Source: JANNHK01 sp034408875 (lineage in GTDB: Bacteria > Actinomycetota > Acidimicrobiia > IMCC26256 > PALSA-610). Taken from it: a stretch of DNA of 17,944 bases. Below are positions 6,779 to 12,592 of this stretch, in pieces. The first letter of the stretch is position 1. Each line of letters begins with the position of its first letter. The notes beneath the pieces are model-generated. The model saw only the letters and a program-made list of their open reading frames with translations, did no database searches and was not told the origin of the DNA. The stretch lies in NCBI GenBank assembly GCA_034408875.1, contig JAWXCJ010000309.1, forward strand, positions 1 to 17,944, read 5' to 3'. The position numbers were made by a program, and so were the translations under genes.

Positions 6779-7834
6779 TCACACGGGCGTCGGTGTAACC
6801 GGCCCTCCGGGCTCGACCAGGATCTTGACGTGCTCCTCGGGCCGACCGAGCGCCTCGAAGGCGGCGGGGACGCCGTCGACCCCGCATACCCCGGTGATCA
6901 TGGGGGCGACGTCGATCTCGCCCTCGGCGATCGCGCGCAGCGTGTCGGCGAACTCGAACGGGTCGTACGCGAACGAGAAGACGATGGTGAGCTGCTTCGT
7001 CTGGGGCAGCAGCGGCCGGATCGTGTCGGCCTCCATGCACGATCCGACGACGCACACCTTTGAGAACGCGGGCGCGGCGCGCATCGCGGCCGTGAGCGTG
7101 CCCGGTACACCGACCGCGTCGAACACGACGAGCGGTTCGCGTCCGCCGGCCGCCCGCCAGACTTCGATCGGATCTTCCGAAGCGGGATCGGCCGCGACGG
7201 TCGCACCCATGGCGAGCGCGACGGCACGACGGCGCACCGAGTAGTCGCTGACGACGACGTGCTCGACGCCGAGCCGGCGCAGTTCGGCGACAACGGCGAG
7301 CCCGACGGGGCCCGCACCGATCACGAGCGCGGACTGCCCCACCTTCACTTCGGCGCGGGCGACCGCATGGCGACCGACCGACATCGGTTCGGTGAGCGCG
7401 GCGCGCCGGTGGTCGAGGCCGTTCGGCACCTTCATGCATATTCCGGCAGTCAACCGCATGAGATCGGCGTAACCGCCGTTGTACGTGTTGGAGTACGCGC
7501 CGACGGGTTCGATCCCCGTCGGTGTGAGCGCAACGGGCAACGAGATGACGAGGTCGCCCTCGCCGACGGGCGCACCTTCGGTCTCCGGGCCGAGTGCGAC
7601 GACTTCGGCCGAGAACTCGTGCCCCATGATGTAGTCACGGCCCGGGTCGAACGTCGTCGGCACTCCCATGTCACCCGCCGCCTCGACCAACTGGTCGGCG
7701 TAGTGCAGCGCGTGCAGGTCGGAGCCGCAGATGCCGCATGCCTTGACTGCGACCAGTGCCTCTCCCGGACCGGGCACCGGGTCGGGAACTTCTTCGACGA
7801 CGAGCTTCTGGTCACGGGCGACGGCAGCGAGCAT
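6779..7834 (-). CDS. Zinc-type medium-chain alcohol/polyol dehydrogenase
   Basis: A 351-residue MDR-superfamily protein. The catalytic zinc site is visible as CGICGSD (33-39, Cys36, Asp39), GHE (71-73, His72) and TEP (148-150, Glu149 as likely ligand in sorbitol/threonine-dehydrogenase-like members). The NAD-binding Rossmann motif is VIGAGPVGLA (171-180), with an Asp in VVSDYS (about 194-199) at the end of the next strand, favouring NAD over NADP. The four-cysteine loop that binds the structural zinc in classical members is absent between about residues 85 and 120. It should oxidise an alcohol or polyol to an aldehyde or ketone; the substrate cannot be named. The start at 7834 gives TACGCT-N7-ATG, a leaderless arrangement sharing its -10 with the divergent ABM gene. 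Confidence 0.92.
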   Translation of the reverse strand: MLAAVARDQKLVVEEVPDPVPGPGEALVAVKACGICGSDLHALHYADQLVEAAGDMGVPTTFDPGRDYIMGHEFSAEVVALGPETEGAPVGEGDLVISLPVALTPTGIEPVGAYSNTYNGGYADLMRLTAGICMKVPNGLDHRRAALTEPMSVGRHAVARAEVKVGQSALVIGAGPVGLAVVAELRRLGVEHVVVSDYSVRRRAVALAMGATVAADPASEDPIEVWRAAGGREPLVVFDAVGVPGTLTAAMRAAPAFSKVCVVGSCMEADTIRPLLPQTKQLTIVFSFAYDPFEFADTLRAIAEGEIDVAPMITGVCGVDGVPAAFEALGRPEEHVKILVEPGGPVTPTPV

Positions 7835-7840
7835 GGCGCG

Positions 7841-7847
7841 TAGCGTA
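7841..7847. promoter_or_regulatory. Symmetric bidirectional -10 element shared by two divergent leaderless genes
   Basis: The bases TAGCGTA read as TAGCGT on the plus strand (7841-7846), six bases before the ATG at 7853. They read as TACGCT on the minus strand (7847-7842), seven bases before the ATG at 7834. The whole gap between the two start codons is 18 bp, so both promoters must use this element or lie inside the opposing coding sequence. No ribosome site exists for either gene. Confidence 0.6.
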
Positions 7848-7852
7848 CGTCG

Positions 7853-8095
7853 ATGATCTCGTACATCGTCCGGATGAAGATCGTGCCCGGGAAGCGGGAC
7901 GAGTTGATCGAGGGGCTGCGCGAGCTGATCGCCGAAGTCGAGGCCGACGAGCCGGGCGCGCTCGTCTACTCGTTCCACACGATCGACGGTGAGCCCGACA
8001 CGCTCATGACCTTCGAGCTGTTCACCGACGAGGCTGCGCTCACGGCGCACCGCGAGGGCCTCGCGACGGGCCTACCGAGCTACCTATCCGAGTAG
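7853..8095 (+). CDS. ABM-fold protein, putative antibiotic biosynthesis/quinol monooxygenase
   Basis: An 80-residue protein with the dimeric alpha-beta barrel (ferredoxin-like) pattern of the ABM family: strand ISYIVRMKIVPGK, helix RDELIEGLRELIAEVEADEPGA, strand LVYSFHTIDGEPDTLMTFELFTDE, helix AALTAHREG. Small stand-alone members of about 80-110 residues include quinol monooxygenases such as YgiN and cofactor-free aromatic oxygenases; many have no known reaction. No catalytic residue can be fixed from sequence alone. It diverges from the dehydrogenase across 18 bp with a shared -10 element, suggesting joint control. Its 3' end overlaps the convergent TIM-barrel gene by 12 bp (8084-8095). Confidence 0.82.
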   Translation: MISYIVRMKIVPGKRDELIEGLRELIAEVEADEPGALVYSFHTIDGEPDTLMTFELFTDEAALTAHREGLATGLPSYLSE

Positions 8096-8824
8096 CTCGT
8101 CGACGCGAGCCACCGCGCGGCGAATCGTGGGCTCGTAGCCCTCGGCCTCGATCTGCGGACCGACGAGCTCGATCTCGTACACGCCGCGATACCCGGTCGC
8201 TTCGATGGTGCTGATCACGCGCCCGAGCGGAATGTCGCCGTCGCCGGGCACGACCCGGTCGGGCGTGCAATGGCTCCCCACTCGCCAGTCGCTGATCTGC
8301 ACGTGGGCGATGCGGTCGGCCGCACGCGCCAGCGTCGCCGCGAGCCCGCGCTCGGCCCAACACGAGTTGATCTCGACGCACACGCCGCAGTCGAGCTGCT
8401 CCGCCAGGTCGACCGTGTCGCGCAGCGTCAACGCGAACGAGAGGTCGACGCGTAACGGTCCGGTGTTCTCGATCGCGACGCAACCGCGGTCGGGCGGGAG
8501 CAGCGTCGCGAGCCGGTCGACCGACGCCGCCCAGTCGAGCGTCACACCCGGGCCGGTCGTGAGCACGAGCGCGCCGCCGCCGAGTTCCGCCAGCACGGCC
8601 GCTGCCGCGCGCCAGCGCTCGGGTTCGGAACCACACTCGACGAAGTTGCTCACCCGCACCCCGGCGTCGACAACGCGCGCGACCGCGCGATCGAGACCGA
8701 ACTCGTCGCACTTGCGCAACGACAGACCGACCTGCGTGATGCCGGCGCGCGCCCAGAACGCGAGGTCGTCGTCGAAGCTCCACTGCCACGACGACACCGC
8801 GCTCACCGAGACGCGCTCATGCAC
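8084..8824 (-). CDS. Sugar phosphate isomerase/epimerase-like TIM barrel protein
   Basis: A 246-residue protein from GTG at 8824. The AP-endonuclease-2/xylose-isomerase-like TIM barrel pattern is recognisable: SVSAVSSWQW with the first helix, GLSLRKCDEFG, then metal-site elements IENTG, CVEINSCW, HVQISDWRVG and VYEIELVGP near the C-terminus. The Glu, Glu, His and Glu in these strands occupy the usual divalent-metal ligand positions. Family members isomerise or epimerise sugars and inositols or dehydrate related substrates; the substrate here is unknown. A GTG at 8806 is a possible shorter start. No good ribosome site is seen. The start overlaps, in a GTGCATGA arrangement, the stop of an open frame reading in from the 341-bp gap, which could mean translational coupling if that frame is real. 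Confidence 0.8.
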   Translation of the reverse strand: MHERVSVSAVSSWQWSFDDDLAFWARAGITQVGLSLRKCDEFGLDRAVARVVDAGVRVSNFVECGSEPERWRAAAAVLAELGGGALVLTTGPGVTLDWAASVDRLATLLPPDRGCVAIENTGPLRVDLSFALTLRDTVDLAEQLDCGVCVEINSCWAERGLAATLARAADRIAHVQISDWRVGSHCTPDRVVPGDGDIPLGRVISTIEATGYRGVYEIELVGPQIEAEGYEPTIRRAVARVDELLG

Positions 8825-9033
8825 CCCGCGAGCCTGCCAGACCCGTGCGCTTGGGGTGTGCCCGCGCCGACGTGCCCGCGGTGCGGGTGACGCTCGCCGA
8901 GACGACCCGCTTCCGTGGGGCTTGCGGCACGAGTTTGACGAACCGCCCCACCAACCGCTCGGGACTTCGGCGGCCGACCTGAACGGGCTCGTCGTGCCTA
9001 CGCCCGAGGACGTCCTGACCAGTCCTGCTGGGT

Positions 9034-9065
9034 ACGCGTATCCGCGGCATCCCGCGGATACGCGT
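9034..9065. repeat. Perfect 14-bp stem, 4-nt loop hairpin
   Basis: ACGCGTATCCGCGG (9034-9047) and CCGCGGATACGCGT (9052-9065) are exact reverse complements around the loop CATC. It lies about 100 bp upstream of the TIR gene. Between divergent genes a terminator has no obvious client, so it may belong to a small RNA, a small unrecognised gene or a protein-binding site. Confidence 0.75.
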
Positions 9066-9121
9066 CCCCGGAACGGGGGCTGAAACCCGGCGTGCACACG
9101 GCGAGTCGCCTCGTGACGGCG

Positions 9122-9158
9122 TAGCGTGGCAGCGGGACGGCGACGACCGTCGGGGGAG
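9122..9158 (+). promoter_or_regulatory. Candidate -10 and Shine-Dalgarno of the TIR gene
   Basis: TAGCGT (9122-9127) fits TANNNT, and GGGGGAG (9152-9158) sits seven bases before the ATG at 9166. This would give a leader of roughly 30 nt, so this gene appears SD-led, unlike several neighbours. A short GACGG/CCGTC stem (9136-9151) lies between the two. Confidence 0.45.
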
Positions 9159-9165
9159 CACACGG

Positions 9166-12100
9166 ATGGCCTACGACGCCTTCATCTCGTATAGCCACGC
9201 GGCCGACGGCCGCCTGGCTCCGGCGGTACAGGACGGACTGCAGCGCCTGGCGCGCCCGTGGTACCGCCTGCGCGCGCTGCACGTGTTCCGCGACCAGACC
9301 GGCCTCGCCGTCAACCCCCACCTGTGGCAGTCGATCCAGAACGCACTCGACGAGTCCGACTACTTCATCCTGATGTGCTCCCCCGACGCGGCGGCGTCGC
9401 CGTGGGTCGAGCGCGAGGTCAACCACTGGCTGGCAACGAAGCGGCCCGAGCACATCCTTCCGGTCCTGACCGCCGGTGCCATCGCGTGGGACAACACCAT
9501 CGGCGACTTCTCCGCCGCGTCTGCCGTCCCGGCCGCGCTGCGCGGTGTGTTTACCGAGGAACCTCGGTTTTCCGACTTGCGGTGGGCGCACGACGAAGAA
9601 CAGCTCGACCTCCGGCACAGCAAGTTCCGCGAAGGTGTGGCGGAATTGGCGGCGCCCATCCACGGCGTCAGCAAGGATCAACTCGAGGGTGAGGACATTC
9701 GTCTGTACCGCCGCGCCCGCCGCCTCGTACGCGCCGCGGTCTTCGCACTCATCCTGCTCGCGTCGAGCGCGACCGTGGCGAGCGCCTTCGCGGTCAACAA
9801 CGCATCACGCGCGCGCGACGCCGAGGCCGAAGCGCAGGATGAAACGGAGCGCGCGGTCGCCGCCGAGGAACTCGCGCGCGACGAGGCTGATCGCGCGCGC
9901 GAGGCCGAAGCGCGGGCGAGCGACGAAGCGGAACGCGCGCTCGCCGCGGAAGCCACGGCATTCGAAGAAGCGCAGAACGCGCAGGACGCCGAAGCCGACG
10001 CGCAAACCCAGGCCGAACTGGCACGCGCGGCCGAGGCGGTTGCCATCGCGGAGGCGGAACGGGCCGACGCCGAAACTGCCAACGCCCAGACCCAAGCCCA
10101 ACGCGCCGACGCCGCCGCCGCCGCTGCCCTCGCCGAAGCGGCGCGAGCCGACCAGGAGGCCGAGAACGCGCAGACCGAGGCGGCCAACGCGACTTCCGCG
10201 AACTCCGCGGCCGATGCTTCGGCGCAACAGGCGAACGCCTCCGCCGCCCAGGCCGAGGCCGCGGCCCAGGAAGCACTCGCGCAAGCGACCCGCGCCGACG
10301 CCGCGAGGCAAGCAGCACTCGCCGAGGCCGCCCGCGCCGACGCCGCGGCCGAGGAAGCACGTGCGCAAGCCGCACGCGCCGATGCCGAAGCGGCCGAGGT
10401 CGGCCGCCAGCTCGACCTCGCGTCGGCACGCGCGCTCGCCAACCTCGGGCTGTCGCAAGCACTAAACGGGAACGACTACGACAACGGCCTCCTGCTCGGC
10501 GTCGAAGCACTCCGGCGCGCGCCCGACGACGCGGCGGTGCGCGAGGCGTTCATGCGCACGCTCCAGACCCGCCCGGCGCACCTGGTGCGGCACCTCCCCC
10601 GCACCCGCAGCTTCCTGACGCAGGTCACGACGGCGCCCGACGGGGCGTACATCGCGCTCGTCGGCGGCGACCTTCGGCTCCTGCGCGCGGACACGTTGGC
10701 ACTCGTACCCACACCCGCGTTCGCCGAGGTACTCGACGTCACCTACAGCACCGACGGACGCCGCCTCGCCGTGCATCAGCCCGGAATGATCACCGTCCTC
10801 GATCTTCCGTCCGGCGCAGTCGTCGGCGAGGTACCCGCCCCCGACGTGTTCCGGTTCGCCCTCGATGCCACCGGCGACCGCATCGCGCTCGTCACGTACT
10901 TCAGTCCCGACATCCAGATGATCGACGTCGCCACCGGCGCGACCACGACCATCCCCGTCCCGGCCGATGTCGAATTCATCGAGGAGCTCCGGTTCTCGCC
11001 CGACGGAACGCGCATTGCGATCGCCGACCCCGAGCCCTCATCCGACGTGTTCCTGACGACCCAGTTCGAAATCCGCGAGATCGACGCGACCACGGGCGCG
11101 CCCGCGGGACCCGTCGCGCTCGCCCACGACGGCCCGTGCCGCTGCTTCACGCTGCGGCCGATCCGTCTCTCGTACGGCGCGGGCGGCGCCCAGCTGACGA
11201 CCCTTTCCCCGGGGGCCGCGACCGCGCAGATCGTGTGGGACACCGCCTCGATGACACCCGTGTCGTCGGTGACGGTTCCGGATCTGCAACCCGGCGAGGT
11301 CGTCGCCGACGTCTCGCCCGGCGGGTCGCTCGTCGTCACCGCCGGTGGCGACGACGGCTTCGCCCGCGTCAGGAACGCGGCCACGGGCGAACGACTCGGC
11401 GCGCCGTTCTCGGCCAACCTCCAACTCACGTTCGGGTCGACCGGTTCGCTGGGCAGTGTCTCGAACGTGCAGTTCACCGCCGACGGGACCCAGGTGATCG
11501 CCGGCGGCGTCGACGGCAAAGTCCGCCTGTACTCGGTCGTCGCGCCCAAGGCACCCCTCGTCGAGCGCGTCACTGTGCCCGGCTTGTCGCCCGACGACAG
11601 CATGGTGATGGCACCGAACGGGTCGATCGCGGTAACCGTCAACACGTACACGACGGCCCTTGTCTTGTACGACCCCGCCACCGGAGCCGAGCTCGGACCG
11701 CTGACGCCTACCGCGAGCATCGCACCGGGTGTGGTGTTCTCGCGTGACGGTTCGCGACTCGCCGCCGCCGGCTTCGACGACCCGTTGACACCCGAGAACG
11801 AAAACCGCCTCGCCGTCTACGACACCGCCACGCGCACGCGCCTGTTCGAGATCGAGATGCCACATTACGGATCCGCGACGTTCGACCCCGACGCGAATGT
11901 CGTCGCCTTCACGCAGTTCACGGCCGACTTCAGACTCGCGGCCACGCTCTACAACGCGAACACGGGGGCACTCCTTCACACATTCGAAGACCCCACGACC
12001 GACCGGGGCCTCGTCGGCTTCACGCCCGACGGTCGCACCGCCGTGCTCGGCAGCTTCATCGGCGCCGATTCGGCCGTCGACGTCGCCACCGGCGCCGACG

Positions 12101-12582
12101 TCCCGATTCCCGCCGTCTTCGCCAACGCGGCGGGACAAGGGCTGACGTTCTCGGACGACGGAACCCGCGCCGCGTTCTACCGGAGCCCCGGGACCACCGT
12201 GGTGCTCGATACCGCGACGGGCGCAACGGTCGCCGAGTTGTCGACCGGGACCGACTTGGGTTTCCAGCCCCAGATCGCGCTCTCGGCCGACGGATCGCTC
12301 CTCGTCGCCTCGGGAGCATCCGGGACGACGCGCATCTGGGACGTACACACGCTGCTGCCGTTCGGATCGCCGTTCACTGCAATCGGCAACGCAGTGTTCG
12401 CGCCCGACACGAGCGAGCTGGTCGCCATGTGGATCGTCTTCGGCCAACCGTTCGAGTTCGTGCACGTCACCCTCGACAGCGCCGAGTGGCGCGCCGAGGC
12501 GTGCGCCGTCGCCGCGCACGAGCTCTCGGCGAGCGAGTGGAACGCGTGGGTCGGCGGCCCCCGGCAGCCGTCGTGCAATTAG
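9166..12582 (+). CDS. TIR - transmembrane - alanine coiled-coil - beta-propeller (WD40-like) receptor protein
   Basis: A 1138-residue protein. Residues about 1-165 are a TIR domain: DAFISYSHA at the start, RPWYRLRALHVFRDQ (30-44), then SDYFILMCSPDAAASPWVEREV (64-85). In that stretch Glu84 aligns with the catalytic Glu of NAD-cleaving TIRs (the E of plant SxWCLxEL). RLYRRARRLVR (179-189) precedes a single membrane helix (about 190-209). Residues 214-409 are 28 unbroken heptads with Ala at the third place. ARALANLGLSQALNGNDYDNGLLLGVEALRRAP (about 422-454) is a short helical linker. The rest, to about 1110, is a beta-propeller with repeated FSPDGTRIA / IDVATGA blades. The C-terminus, CAVAAHELSASEWNAW ending PSC, matches a tail I associate with actinobacterial WD40 regulators. 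The positive-inside rule puts the TIR in the cytoplasm and the propeller outside. Role inferred: ligand sensing coupled to NAD cleavage, possibly immunity. No partner gene is adjacent. Confidence 0.85.
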   Translation: MAYDAFISYSHAADGRLAPAVQDGLQRLARPWYRLRALHVFRDQTGLAVNPHLWQSIQNALDESDYFILMCSPDAAASPWVEREVNHWLATKRPEHILPVLTAGAIAWDNTIGDFSAASAVPAALRGVFTEEPRFSDLRWAHDEEQLDLRHSKFREGVAELAAPIHGVSKDQLEGEDIRLYRRARRLVRAAVFALILLASSATVASAFAVNNASRARDAEAEAQDETERAVAAEELARDEADRAREAEARASDEAERALAAEATAFEEAQNAQDAEADAQTQAELARAAEAVAIAEAERADAETANAQTQAQRADAAAAAALAEAARADQEAENAQTEAANATSANSAADASAQQANASAAQAEAAAQEALAQATRADAARQAALAEAARADAAAEEARAQAARADAEAAEVGRQLDLASARALANLGLSQALNGNDYDNGLLLGVEALRRAPDDAAVREAFMRTLQTRPAHLVRHLPRTRSFLTQVTTAPDGAYIALVGGDLRLLRADTLALVPTPAFAEVLDVTYSTDGRRLAVHQPGMITVLDLPSGAVVGEVPAPDVFRFALDATGDRIALVTYFSPDIQMIDVATGATTTIPVPADVEFIEELRFSPDGTRIAIADPEPSSDVFLTTQFEIREIDATTGAPAGPVALAHDGPCRCFTLRPIRLSYGAGGAQLTTLSPGAATAQIVWDTASMTPVSSVTVPDLQPGEVVADVSPGGSLVVTAGGDDGFARVRNAATGERLGAPFSANLQLTFGSTGSLGSVSNVQFTADGTQVIAGGVDGKVRLYSVVAPKAPLVERVTVPGLSPDDSMVMAPNGSIAVTVNTYTTALVLYDPATGAELGPLTPTASIAPGVVFSRDGSRLAAAGFDDPLTPENENRLAVYDTATRTRLFEIEMPHYGSATFDPDANVVAFTQFTADFRLAATLYNANTGALLHTFEDPTTDRGLVGFTPDGRTAVLGSFIGADSAVDVATGADVPIPAVFANAAGQGLTFSDDGTRAAFYRSPGTTVVLDTATGATVAELSTGTDLGFQPQIALSADGSLLVASGASGTTRIWDVHTLLPFGSPFTAIGNAVFAPDTSELVAMWIVFGQPFEFVHVTLDSAEWRAEACAVAAHELSASEWNAWVGGPRQPSCN
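9805..10392 (+). repeat. Degenerate 21-bp periodic repeat encoding 28 alanine heptads
   Basis: Residues 214-409 of the TIR protein divide into 28 consecutive seven-residue units (for example ERAVAAE, ELARDEA, ERALAAE, ARADAEA) with Ala at the third position of every unit and no skip or stutter. The DNA therefore carries a 21-bp period with variable codons, so it is an old or diversified repeat and not a recent tandem expansion. Glu/Arg/Asp-rich units dominate the first half; the second half becomes Ala/Gln/Ser/Asn-rich. Confidence 0.8.
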
Positions 12583-12585
12583 GGT
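12580..12585 (+). promoter_or_regulatory. -10 element TAGGGT overlapping the TIR gene stop codon
   Basis: TAGGGT fits TANNNT, ends seven bases before the ATG at 12593, and its first three bases are the TAG stop of the TIR gene. It would let the carboxyltransferase be transcribed independently as a leaderless mRNA. Confidence 0.5.
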
Positions 12586-12592
12586 TCGCCCG

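Larger units (their letters stand above)
8825..9165. other. 341-bp divergent intergenic region upstream of the TIR gene
   Basis: This is the only stretch over 300 bp without a supported gene. It holds a perfect 14-bp stem hairpin (9034-9065), a small hairpin immediately after it (CCCCG 9066-9070 with CGGGG 9074-9078), a candidate -10 TAGCGT (9122-9127), and a Shine-Dalgarno for the TIR gene (9152-9158). Two mirror-frame open stretches of about 60-80 codons (plus strand ending 9083; minus strand ending 8817) have coding-like base composition but no recognised family, and base composition cannot say which, if either, is real. Confidence 0.6.

Noticed and set aside
9805..10392. The 21-bp periodic region considered as a CRISPR or tandem DNA repeat
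   Set aside because: Units are contiguous, in frame, and conserved only at the protein level; no spacers.
9678..10442. Minus-strand alanine/serine-rich open frame opposite the TIR coiled coil
   Set aside because: The antisense of alanine heptads automatically gives a long low-complexity frame; no start signal or domain.
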